Of a stretch of 64,000 nt of DNA, positions 11,701 to 23,400 are shown piece after piece. This DNA is from Alviniconcha marisindica (Eukaryota > Mollusca > Gastropoda > Provannidae), in NCBI GenBank assembly GCA_018857735.1, contig JABMCL010000359.1, positions 1 through 64,000 on the forward strand. Direction: 5' to 3'. Made by a program: the position numbers and the translations under genes. How positions within the stretch are numbered: the stretch's first letter is position 1; each line of letters opens with the position of its first letter. Under the pieces are notes generated by a model. That model saw nothing but the letters and a program-made list of their open reading frames with translations. It was not told the origin of the DNA and did not search any database.

Positions 11701-12975
11701 TGAGATATGGGCAAAATTATGTTGCATTACCTCCACCATTGGGAGGGGGGGGGGGGGGGGGGGGAATAGGGTCACTTCTTTACAGAAGTTCACAGCAATC
11801 AACCATTATTATTTAAACTTTACAATATTAAAAGTTTGGTTGTAAATGGCCTGGCATTTTATAAAGACTTTATGCAAAAAAGGTTATAACAGGACCCTTC
11901 CCCTTCTTATTAACTTGAACTTCATTACTGAGAAAATGTTATTTCAACCATGCTGTATAATAAAAGGCAAGATATAAAAATAAAAATGAATTAACGTAAT
12001 ATTTTGAAGTCCTTGAACTTTTTCAGTTTCGAGTGAATGACTAAGATCTGCTTGATGTCCAAAAGTGGTTACTCTTTGTATGTTTATTGTATCAAAGATT
12101 CTCACCATACAGATTAGTATCAATATGGCACTGCCAAAACATGGTTGCTTCCCACACGCTTATTGTATCATCCCACAAAATATATAATGGGGCATTTTAA
12201 AACAAAAAAATTATCGTACATTTTTTGTTTTGATCTGCCCTTGTGACTGCCGTAGTTTGTATCCAAAGAAACTACTTATCTTAGATCCTTCTCATGGAAT
12301 ATACCATTTATGACAGGGAACTTTAAAACAAAAAATTTAAGTTGCAGTATTTGTTTGATCCACCCTCAAGACCAATACAGTTTGGGAGGGCTAGTCCCTT
12401 TGACTTAAGACACTGACTTTTATAGCTCTCAATTTATTTGTGTTTTGTTTTTGTGCTTCCTTTGTTTTGACAGTGTGTTCCATGCTCAAGAGTTTCATCA
12501 AACTTCATTGTTAACTGTACAATAAATAGTGACTTGTGTGCCAGCACTGTGTAACAGTACCTGTCCAAGGGGAGAATGCTGTGCACCAAAAGTTCACGAA
12601 AAACTCCTTTGTCTGTGTAGTGCCTGCATTTGAGAGAGAGAGAGAGAGTGTGTGTGTGTGTGCATTTAGATAGGTGTGTCTGTTTGTGAGTGTGTATATT
12701 TAGGTAGGTGTGTGTATTTATGAGTTTGTATATTTAGGTAGGTGTGTGTATTTATGAGTTTGTAGTGTATGTGTGTTTAGAACACTGTTCCTCAAGTCTT
12801 TTGGTTCACATCTGAACATCTTGAAAGTAAACAGTGTTAGTTTCCCAGATGCTGTGTTTACTTTCCATGATGTGATGTAACTTAACCTTATCAAAACATG
12901 GTAAGCACTAAGCGTTAATGGTTTTCCCCCACAGATGCATTCAGCACAACACAGACAAAAGATTGTTACTTTTGC

Positions 12976-13893
12976 GTTTTATTTTATGACACATTGAAAA
13001 TAACCAGTAATGTATGGCAACGTAAGAAAAAAAGTCATTAAATTATGTACACATTTTATACAACTTACAAGTTTGTAAACAAACAGGGAACATGCTACAA
13101 CTGGATCCCTAACAAATAAACGATACAACCCAAACGGAGCATCCCAATCCTGAAACATCATCCCTATTTTACAACAATGGTAGAAACTCTTTCCTAACGA
13201 TTTTGATAATTCAAAAGAATCAAATGCCCATCTTAAATTTTGTTACTCAGATTTTGTTGAAATATGTTACAATAAATAGAAGAGTTCACACAGGTCACTG
13301 ACTTCTTGAGCCCTACTCTGATAGTGGCATATTTAGTAACTAGAGTCCATGAGATGGCATGCACACCCAGAGGCCACTGAAAGCAATTTTCTTCTTTTGG
13401 TGAGCTCATCTGTGTGTTCAAATTGGACGTTTCCAACCATGAGGAGGAATGTATGCACATCCCAAGCTCTGCAGGTGAGGGTGTATCCATATTTAAAAAA
13501 AAAAAAAATAGTAATAAAAAAAAGAAGAAGAGATGCACGGCCAGAAAAACAGAAGTGAGGCTGGTACTGGCAAATCTGCTCAAGTACTGATCTGGAAGAG
13601 CTACAAAGTCTATAACTTTGCTTCATCCGGGGTCAAAACCCATGCATGCTGTCTGAGCACACAAAAGTGAGAATGGTGCTGGTCAGTCTACACAATCCTT
13701 TATGAAAGGAGAGATTTCAAAAAATAAAAGAGAAAACAAATAAAATGGGGTGATCACCCAAGACCAGAGGTGGTTTTGCTTCAGGGATTCCGCTGCATAC
13801 AGAGTCTTGTTAAAAGTGCCAATATGATTTTTATTAGAAAGCTCAAATCTGGCTGTGATGCAAATCACTTCCCCACATGCAAGTCCTTTTCAT
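12976..13893 (-). other. Probable TTC19 3' UTR
   Basis: On the minus strand an AATAAAA lies at about 12976-12982, roughly 910 bp after the TTC19 stop. No coding signal is seen between them. The extent is inferred from the signal only. Confidence 0.35.
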
Positions 13894-15179
13894 TCATGCC
13901 TTTTTCCGGACTTGATTGATTTTCTCCAGACACTTCTGAGACATGGAGAATGCCATCGGGTTCTGGCCCTTGTTGGACAACTCCTGTCCTTTTAGGCATG
14001 CTGCTTCTGCATCGTCGAGCTTGGACGTTCGCAGGAAAACTGCTCCCAGATTACAGTATAGCATCGGCAACTGAGAGGACTTGACTTTGGTGGCAGTAGC
14101 GATTGCCTTGTTCAGAAGGTCCGCTGCCAGGTCAAAGTGCTTGAGGAGGATGTGAGTCGTGGCCAGATCATTCAGCAAAATGATGTACTGCACGTTTTCG
14201 TTTCCCAGGACTTTCTCTGCCACGCCCAATGCTCGCTCCAAGACAGGGAGGGCTTCTGGGAGACGCCGCTGCCCCATGAGAAATCGTCCATAGGTTTCCA
14301 GCGCCATTCCAAGCAGCGCCTCTGTGTCTCTTGCCTTCTCTTCTTCATCCAGCAGGCTGTCGGCATCAACGTCACTGTCAGCCTCTACTTCTCTCAGTTT
14401 GCTGGTCATCTTGGTGGTACCTGCTTTTGCTGAGACTTCTCTGACAGTGTCAGATACTTTGACATGTGCTGAAAAAGACCAGATGATGATGTAATGAAAA
14501 TAAAACTGGCATGGTTTTTGTCAGAACAAGCAAACAAACATAGAAGAAGAAAAAGAGCAAAGATCAGATGACAATGTAATGAAAATAAAACCAGCATGTT
14601 TTTTGTCAAAACAAGCAAACAAACAAACAAACAAAAAAGAAAAGGAAAAAAAGGCAGTTACGTGAAACAGAGATATGGTGAGAGCAGGTGCTTGAAAAAA
14701 AGAACATGATCGGAATGATAAGGAACATCTGTGGGTATTGAATCTTCAATACTATTAAAATAAGATTTTCTATGACACAGAGCATGAATACAATTTTGAG
14801 CTGCACAAAATTTTATAATAAAATTAAAAAGCAATGATTGGCAGAATATGAAAATTAAAACCCACATGTTTTTTGTCCATTTTAAAATATTTGTTTATAT
14901 GATATAAATAAGATAAATAAAAATAAAAGGCAAGTAAGTGAGACAGAATTAAGATGAATGGGTGCTTGAGAAGTAAAACAAAAAATAAGAACCATCTATC
15001 GTGTGTATTCTACACATATTCATCTTGTGTTGATACGTAGCCTGAATTTACTCCTCACAACACAGCATCATAATGATTGTCAATGGCACACATGTAAGTA
15101 GGTAAGTTGGTGTTTTACGCCCAGTCAACCGGTACAGTTATATCAGGGCGGCAATGGCACACATAATCCCACCACAAAA

Positions 15180-15210
<31 letters not shown>

Positions 15211-17947
15211 ATACCCTCCTCAGACTTGTCCGACATCATTTTGGCATCCTGAGCACGGATACAGAACAGCAACCCTTGTTCCGCCTCTGACTTGCGATCA
15301 AGCATGGCGTAGATGCTGGCCACCTTGATGGACAGCTCGATGATGGCGTTGTCATCTTCAGCAAGGCCCTGCTGCAGGCAACCTTTCATGGTCTCTTTGT
15401 ACAGACCCTCTGCTTTCTCCAGCTCTCCCCGTGCCAGTGCCATATCTGCCAGGCTGTCATAGATGTTGGTTTTGGCGAAGGTGTAGGTCTTGAAGCTGAT
15501 CTTCTTCAGCTTCAGCATCTCATCTGCCACCTGAGAGAAGGAGGGGGGGGAAATGCAGGAAATATTTTTTAACAGCTGAGCTACAGCTAGACTTTTGAAG
15601 TCCATGTTGTTTTAAGTAGAGACAGTCTGTGTTCAAAACTAAACCTAATTTCTTCTACCAGATTCGGTTTGTTATGATGCAGGTAACATAATTATGTATA
15701 TATTATATGACTTAGTGCCCAAAGGTGCGCATGCAAGGGGTTATGCACTTCAGTTGAAAATAAAACATTGTTGAAAACTGTTTTTATTTGAAATCTTGTG
15801 TACTTGCATGAATGAATGAATATATAGTACAGATAATTTCAGCAACCAGGCTGTGGCTGATTTCAAGATACAGTCATCACACACTGAAAAAGCACCGAAA
15901 AATGACCGCCAAAAATGGACATCCGTGTACCGAGTGATTTTCGTCACTTTGCTTACAAACAAATCGCAAGCACATGGAGAAACAATCACTGGTCTGCTGA
16001 AAGTCCTGACCAAATTCTAAGCATCTGTACCACTGATGTCTTCCATCATGCAGATGCACTACCTTGAACATGTCTGTCATACTTGACAGTGAATGTTTGG
16101 TCTCCTGAAATCCTGATTCATGTGTTATGTGTGTAACATTACTGTGACTGTAAGACTAAGTGTCTCATGATAGCGAATACTGAAGTCCTGACTAATGTGC
16201 AACAATACCCTGAGTGCATCATGATAGCGGAGCTCTGCTTTCTTGAAGTCTTGCTGTGTATGTGCCTCCTTGGCTTCGCTGTACACCCGCAGCAGAGGGT
16301 CACCACCTTTCTTCTCCTCGTCCTTCTTGCCAAAGTTAAAGCCCAGAAACCCATGACTGAAACCAGCCGTTGCCATCAAGACCAGCCATTGCCAGCTGAA
16401 CCTGAAACATGTGAAAAGCACCAGGCTTCTTTAATCTTCATAAAGCATGTGTGTGTGCAGGTGTGTGTATGTATGCACGTGCACATGAATATGTGTGCAT
16501 GGGCACTGCATGCATGTGTGTGTGCATGCATATGTGCCATATTTTGTGTCCTTATCTGTCAAATGTGTGTGTGTGTGTGTGTGCACATGCGCTGTACTTT
16601 GTATCCTTAATGACATCTCTGTGTGGGTGTGTGCATGTGCATGCACCATACTTTGTGTACTCAATAACATCTTGTGCACTTCAGACACTGAGAGAGTTGT
16701 GACCAGGTGATTCAAGTGTCTCGTGAGCAGCCGCATGAATGACACAACTCCTCACCTGGGCCTCGGTATATTCACATTTCAGGAACTATATATATGCTTG
16801 ACTTGGATCGATTGACCACACTCTGGTAATATGGGTCAAACCCATTCATTAATCTGCCCTATTTTCTGCAGATATCAAGCCTTCAGTTCACTGCACCTGC
16901 AGTTTAAATCCATGTACCTTCCCTTCTCTTTAGCTTGTGGAGTTATGGAGTTCTACTCCATAATACTGATTACTCAGCGCTCACTCTACACTATGGCACA
17001 ACTATTCACAAGACGACAACTGCTGTGTATGCTTTCAGCATTGTTGCATAGCAACATAATTATGTGATGTCAGTGCTCAGACTCAGAGTCGATAACTTCC
17101 TGTGCATTATTTTTGGTCCTCTAAAGACTAACAATGAATCTCATCTTTGCATCCCAAGTGTTGACCAAGGAAACAACAAATCAACAACAACAAAACACAA
17201 CACTTTGGCATAACTTGACTCTTTTGAGTCAGAGCATTTTCCAGCGTTGCACCCAAACTGTAGAACAGTACACCCTTTGCTGTAACACTAATGCTAGTAA
17301 TACTAATAGTGACTGAATGAGTGAGTGTAGTTCAAAGGAAGCTCAAAGGACATTCTGAAATTTTCCACAAGTGCAATTCATGAGCATGTTGTGGCAGCAT
17401 GGACGCAATTTGCACCAGCTTCAAATCATCATCAGTAGTGCGTGTGTGTGCATACATGTATGTATGTGAATGCGCACATTGCTTCATAATTTTAAACTTT
17501 GCATTCTCAAAGCAGAGAGAAATACTGCACACGTTTATTTCCTCTCCTAGTCCTAATATTCTAATAGACTTAAAAGTGTGGAAAGTGCATGCATATTATT
17601 AGAATACATGATGTATTTGTCTAGGTACGGTTACATACATAGTAACTCATAGTCATTCATAAGGACTAAAGCCAGTAAAGGAGAGAGAAAAAATGTTGAC
17701 GTGCATGCAGTTTCATGCTTTAGTCCCCAGTGGTTAGCACTAGCTTGAAACCCAGTTGCGGAAAGGTTCAACAGCACAAACATATTGTATGTGTTATGTT
17801 TTGTGTCTGTCAGCTGTTTCAGGGTCATATGAGAAAATAAATCATCATGACTGTGTGTGTGTATGAGGAGGGGGAGGGGGGTCTATCCGTGCACATACAT
17901 GTATACACACACACACACAGTCACACACACACAATTACACCACATTC

Positions 17948-18044
<97 letters not shown>

Positions 18045-18786
18045 TTAGACTTAAGTACTAGTTACAGTTACACACACACTAATAAATATACAATACACAA
18101 TGACCTTATACACATCAAACACACTCTTTTTCCCATGAAAACACTCAGAGTCAGAATATCAATGAAGACAATTCTAAACATGTTATTGCTAACATTAGTG
18201 ACAATGACAGTGGCAGTGACAACTCTGACAAAGTGACAGTGACACACACAAAACAAGATCATGGTTTCACACAAAAATACTATTTTTACACCGTTAAACC
18301 TTCGCGCTGCTGGGATTCGCGCTACTGGTACGCGACCCGTCCTCGAGAGTGAGATGATGAAATAAACGTAATAAAATATACATAATGTCATAAAACTGAT
18401 GTGCTCATTCGCGATAAAAAGGGTGTTTCTTATTAAGAAATGCCCCAAAAATGGTGTCTGAAGAAGTCCTATCTTTAGGTCACTGTAGTTAACTTATCAT
18501 CAAGTTTGCTCTTAATCTAATTCCTTTCATTAGTTGCAAATGAAACCACGAAACAGAAAGTAGGCTGGCTGTAAACACATCAGACTTAATCTAACCTTGA
18601 CGACTGCTGGAAGTGGGTCGGAACTGTTAATGCTGATCGAGAATGTAGGTGCTTTAACTGGCTCCATGTCAGTCGCTGCTGAAGCTGTTTCCGTGACTGT
18701 CTTGAGATATTTTGGTAAGCGATACCGCCACGAAACAGAGGAGACTTTAAAAGTGTTCCCGGCAATCTCGCACAGATTGCGGCCAT
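13894..18786 (-). CDS. TTC19: TTC19, mitochondrial tetratricopeptide protein (complex III factor), 4 exons
   Basis: Minus-strand exons 18786-18596, 16401-16209, 15530-15215 and 14420-13894 join in phases 2, 0 and 1 to give about 408 residues (human about 380). The start in GCAGCAATGGCC opens an Arg/Ser-rich presequence with no acidic residues (about 1-63), a good mitochondrial targeting peptide. A different frame also covers exon 1, but only this one matches the phase-2 acceptor. A hydrophobic stretch follows (WQWLVLMATAGFSHG, about 67-82), then TPR-type helical pairs. Diagnostic TTC19 stretches are AEDDNAIIELSIKVASIYA in exon 3 and LLNDLATT and LPMLYCNLGAVF in exon 4. In the family it sits in the inner membrane and helps clear Rieske-protein fragments from complex III. 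The exon 4 acceptor could be 3 bases away without changing frame. Confidence 0.93.
14468..14890. repeat. Short duplication beside TTC19 exon 4
   Basis: A segment of about 80 bp containing ATGTAATGAAAATAAAAC and AACAAGCAAACAAAC occurs at 14468-14540 and 14565-14640. A poorer piece (CATGTTTTTTGTCCA) lies near 14863. It begins about 50 bp upstream (in gene sense) of the exon 4 acceptor. Confidence 0.7.
15094..15155 (-). repeat. GGGCGTAAAACACCAAC tail repeat, minus copy
   Basis: The minus strand reads GCCCTGATATAAC, then CCGGTTGACTGGGC, then GTAAAACACCAACTTACC. Plus-strand copies lie at 31514-31576 and 53922-53979. It looks like the conserved 3' tail of a short interspersed element common in molluscs; the class is inferred. 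Confidence 0.6.
15180..15211. repeat. (AT)n microsatellite abutting TTC19 exon 3 donor
   Basis: The dinucleotide run begins 4 bases into the intron after the exon 3 donor (minus strand GGTATTATATAT...). Confidence 0.9.
15705..16035 (+). mobile_element. Truncated copy of the 27670-29918 TIR element
   Basis: TATGACTTAGTGCCCAAAGG at 15707 matches the left terminus at 27669. Homology continues: AATAAAACATTGTTGAAAAC against AATAAAATCGTTTCAAACAC, and GAAAAAGCACCGAAAAATGAC against GAAAAGCGCCACGAAATTCGAC. No right terminus is found, so this copy is deleted. It lies in TTC19 intron 2. Confidence 0.55.
17950..18043 (+). repeat. (CT)n then (CA)n compound microsatellite
   Basis: About 19 CT units are followed directly by about 27 CA units in TTC19 intron 1. 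Open frames here are low-complexity artefacts. Confidence 0.95.
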
Positions 18787-20442
18787 TGCTGCAGCTCAAG
18801 ACAAAGCAAAGCTAGTGCAGAAAATAGTTTCGCCGATTAAAAAAAGCAAAGCTAATGCATAAAATAGTTTCGTGAAGAAACAAATCCGATAGTCAACGTC
18901 CGCTGCGCACCCCAGCGACCTCCCCCAACTCGTCGCACCAATGCCAGATTCCTGGATGTCAAGCGATGTATTCAACAGAAACAGAACTTTTTTTTTCTCT
19001 CAGCCACACCCCCTTTTTCTCGCACACCATAATGTATCAGTAAAGATCAGACACTGATCCTGGATGTTATTGGAAGAAGAAGAAGATATACGGGAACCCG
19101 CCCACAGACATTGCTAAACTATTTTAATTTGTAGCCGTGTGGAACCAACCATGTGAGTTTATTTTTATAGAAACGAATAATATAGCGCTACGTGAAACAT
19201 CTGGAGAAAAGAGTAACAAGAAAGTTAAAAGCCGGGGCTAGGCCGGCGCAGGCCGGGAAGCCAAAGCAGGATCTGCACCTTTTTCTCAACCACTGCACCC
19301 GCCTTTACAGTCCTTCCCGCTCTCTCCACGCTTGATCGTCATACACGCTGTCACATGCGGCTCAAACTTCAACGCTCCGCTGCCGCAAAACCCATGCCCA
19401 TTGATTGATTGATTGATTGATGATCACTTATATAGCGCTATTCTCCGCTCTCTTGAGCAGACTCACTGCGCTCGCATGTGGTTCTACATGAGTGACAAGC
19501 TTTTTATGAGCGCGTTTTTTGAATATCCACCGAAGTGTACTTACAGCGCTGGCATGGCTGGTGCCACATGAAACTGCAGCCATCTCGGCGCTGAGTTCTG
19601 TGTACATCATACAACCATGTACCATTTCACTTCATGCAAAGCCACATACGTAAGGTGTATGCGTGTTTAGCTGTAACATGCCACTGACCTGCACCTTTGG
19701 CAGAATAACCGGGATCTTTTGCGTGCAGGCTACTGCGGTAACACGGGGGTGGAACGGATACCGAAATTGGCTTTCGCACTGACTTTATCACACTTGGTCC
19801 CCATAGAACAATCTCCCCTCTGCTACTCAGTCTCCGCTTTCTCGCCTTAAAAAGCAAACTCAAGACATTTATTTTTTCATCCGGCTATTACACACACACT
19901 GACACACTGTGACACACTGACTGAGTGGGGCTACAACCGGCTGAAGAAAAAAGGCTGCTATCGTCTGTCACTGAGTACCGTTCACTTATTTCGACTTCAC
20001 GGTTTTCATGTTTTGTCATGCGAAGTTGCGGATTGTTCAGCGTTGACAAAGTTCGCCAAGTCAGTGCCATGCTTTATTCAGCCTTGTTGGGTCTAGTTGC
20101 ATAGGCCAACTGCGAAATGAACTTGATTAGATTGTTTTTATGGTCTCAAGAAAAAAGGGGAAAAAAGGGGGGGGGGGGGGGGGGGGGGCTTACTGCATAG
20201 CAAAAACTGTAGGCTTACAATTTTTCATTTTTGCTCCGAAAAACGACTTTATGAAGATAGGCTTATTCCGGGCTAACTTTTTCAATACCCGGCGGGAAGT
20301 GTTGTTTTTCGTCGATTCACATGCGGTTAGAGTTCGGCGGGCGGGTGTGTTTATCTTTTAGCAGCTTCCCATGAAACCAGTAGTTACTGTAACGGTAAAT
20401 TTACTTTCTGCATCTCCGAATTTAGAACGATAGACTGCAAAT
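18787..20442. promoter_or_regulatory. Divergent upstream region shared by TTC19 and TDRD5
   Basis: The two starts face away from each other across 1,656 bp, so the promoters of both genes probably lie here. It contains a family-B dispersed repeat (19400-19765), a poly-G tract (20168-20188) and a GC-richer stretch near 20290-20350. No TATA box is placed convincingly. Regulatory role is inferred from gene geometry. Confidence 0.45.
19400..19765 (+). repeat. Dispersed repeat family B, copy 1
   Basis: It starts after (ATTG)n with TTATATAGCGCTATTCTC, then GAGCAGACTCACTGCGC, GCATGGCTGGTGCCAC, TTTAGCTGTAAC and GGCAGAATAACCGGGATCTT. Copies 2 and 3 lie at 54450-54795 and 63785-64000 in the same orientation. 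There is no ORF or tRNA head, and the class is unknown. Confidence 0.75.
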
Positions 20443-23400
20443 ATGCCCGAAGAAGACAACGAGAAGTTGAAGGAAGAAAAGCGTTTGATAAGAGCTATTT
20501 TAATAGCTGCGAAGGATGGGTTAACACTGCGGGAGTTTGAAAATGACTGCTTGGACATCATTGGAAAGAAGATCCCTTATGCGGAGTATGGGTTTTCTAC
20601 ATTGAAAGCATTTCTTCAGTCGTTACGCGACGTTGTGCAGTTTGTCAGAGACGGAAGTGGCGAAGAAAAACTAAAGTATGTGTCAGACGCAACAACAAAA
20701 CACATCGAGAATCTGGTCGCAAAGCAAAGACCAAGTGCAAAGAAGAAAAAAGGACGTCCAAAAAGTGGTTTCTCCGGATACCGTGCAAGAGGAGGCAGAG
20801 GTGGTGGATCTGTTTCAAGAGGTGGGCGGGGTTTCTACCATCCTCAGCCAAGGGGACGACAATCTCTCCTTGGTATCCCCTACATGAACATGGGACCTCG
20901 CACGACCAACCCACCGTTCACCTGTTCGTTCATAAATAAACCGCCTTCTGGCTTCAGAAACACTGAAACGTCGTACCCCCGACCACCCAGATATACTGTG
21001 CCTTATGTGAACCAAAGCCAGCTGCACAGTGTCAGTGATGTCTACAGTAGGAAAATAACAAAGTCCCAAGAGGCTGCTGAAAATGAAAGATCTGATGAGC
21101 GTCCAGCTCACAGCAGGTCTATAAGTGCGAGAAGCCAAAGCCATTGCTTGGATTCAGGCAGGTCTCCTCAAACTCAAAGTCAAACTGAACTTGAAAAACA
21201 ATCCAGTCAAACATATCGTGATAATCTGTATCAGACTGCAAGTGGAAACTGTGACAATCAGCATTACAGTGAACAAAGGAGAGTAGACAGTGACACTGAC
21301 TATGTCTATGATCAGACCCAGCAGAATTTTTCTGCAGTGTCTAGTTCTTCAAGGGGCAGGATGAGACAGCTGCGAGGTAGATGCCGTGGACAAGTTAGTG
21401 CAGGGTATGAAAAGCAGCATGAGGCTGAATATGGTGGTCAGTTTGATGGAACCAGACCCAGGGACTCAGGTACTTTCTTTCCTTGTGTTTACTTTGGGTC
21501 CAAACTCCAAGCACTGGTTTACGACATCCTTCCTTCAACCACTGCCATATTTAGTTATGCCTTAGGTTCCAGAAAACTCACTAACGAGCAGTTTTTGGTT
21601 GGTGCTCAAACTTGAAATCAAACAGTAGTAAGTTTGTTACTTACATTAGTTACAAACAGCTCAAATTATATCAGATGTTTGTACTTTTATGACTGACCAT
21701 GTTGCTTAGGCTAGCTCAAATAAAACCAAAATTGTTTGAATCGAGACAGAACTTTTTTTTACCCGGGGTGGATGCGTCTCATGTTTACGTGTGTAGCTTG
21801 GGCACTAGGTTGCTTCCACAGTCTTATTAGTACCCAAACCTTTTGGAGGGCACTGACCGCAGTGGTGGACAGCTGCGTGGCGATAAAGAGTGCCCCTTCA
21901 GTAGCGTAACCAAATCTGGCAGAGTATGGAGGTAGGTGCCGGAAAGCGATGCTCGGAGTGTGCTTTAGGTCTTGAATGTGTGTTCATGCCTGCATCTGTG
22001 TAGATCATCGTCAGATATTTTCAAATACATCTTCAGTCTTAATTTGTTTTTTCAGTTAAATTAGGAGGAATGTTGGCAGCCTGCCTTACACTGTTACAGT
22101 TACACACTAAACCCACCATCCTGAGCAAGACTGAGAGTCCAGTGGTCAGCACTCTTTCTCTTTTAGTTTTACCAGGCTCCAACTGTCTGGAACCAACACC
22201 CTGTTTGTGTGTCATTTTACTCCTGTTACTGTGTCAGTTCTTTCAAATCTTCCTTGAATTTGAAAACCTTTGTCTTTTCAAAAATCTTCATTCCCATTGT
22301 CTTGAGATTACGAGAGTGTATGTGTATGTGAGCACGCACGCATGTGTTGTATACATGGCACATGCAATGATGCATTGAATCTTGAAGATTTATAAATATA
22401 TACGTACATTTAAAAAATGTGTGCTGTAAGTATTTGGGGCCTGTTTCAGTGTTTGGGTTAGGTGCTGTAGTCTAAGTTCTTAGTAAGTATCCATTACATT
22501 TTTAAAAGGCATTGTTAATTTATTAATAGAGACTGGTTAGAAAGATCACACTTGGTCCAAGATTCAAACCTTCATCTTCTTGGTCCCAAGTCCAGTGATT
22601 GTACCTCTGACTGGGCCACCCTGCTTTGAGTGAAGTACCAATGGGTCATCAGTCTACTCTCCTTCTCGCTCTCTTCGCTCAGCCGCGGATACTCACATCT
22701 TCGTGTTCCTAGGATAGGCAGGAGGACCCTGGGGGAGGGATCCTTTCAATACATTGGACCTGTGCTCTGGAACTCCCTTCTTCTCACTGTCAGCCATTCG
22801 TCTTCACTCTTCTTTTAAGTCAAAACTGAAAACCCATCTCTTCTCCTCTGCATACTGATCTGTTGTTTTACCAATCCATCACCAGTAATGCATGTATTTG
22901 TAGTGTGTGTGTGTGATGAAACGGATGTATCCTTATATCTTTGTAAGCGCTCTGGGCTCTTACGAGATGGGGCACCATAAATAATCTATTATTATTATTA
23001 TTATTATTTACTTTACTTTCAAGAGCCAGTGTCCTGGTTGTATTACTTGTAAAAATTGCGACTGCATTTTTTAGGGGCTTTGCGGTCTACTGGGCAAGAA
23101 GAACAGGCAGAGTCGTATTGGTCCCATCATGATTATGATGCAGAAAATTGGAACAGTGATGAGGAGGACACAGAGGGTGCCTTTGTGTCATCAGAGGACA
23201 CCTGTGAGATCCACCCAAATGTCCAGGACAAAGTTCGACAGGTATGATCTGTGCCTGAATTAAAAGTTTTAGTTTTAGCTAGATTTTTGTGTGTGCGTGT
23301 GGACAAAACTATAGTTTAAATCCATGGGAAAATGTATGGCCTTTGATAACACTAGCAGGGTATACATTTCAGAAGAAGAGCCAGCCATTGTTCGTTTTTT

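Larger units (their letters stand above)
7154..12970. other. Intergenic interval between convergent ZIP7 and TTC19
   Basis: No exon with conserved protein content is visible in this 5.8 kb. It holds a roughly 62-bp direct duplication at 7705-7800 (TGATCACCAAAT twice), poly-G at 7852, 9266 and 11744, and (AT)n at 8678-8727. Loosely repeated segments occur at 10880-11160 (GGTGGAGGGATG, CTGAATGATGCAGTCTGTT). A TTAACCCCTTCACTGCC at 11191 resembles a piggyBac-type left end but has no partner. Low-complexity GTGTGT/TATTTAGGTAGGT repeats lie at 12630-12780. Part of it is probably ZIP7 3' UTR. Confidence 0.5.

Noticed and set aside
18530..18799. Alternative TTC19 start in the frame beginning MSCSNGRNL
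   Set aside because: Its phase does not fit the acceptor at 16401, whereas the MAAICARLPG frame joins exactly and is a good mitochondrial presequence.
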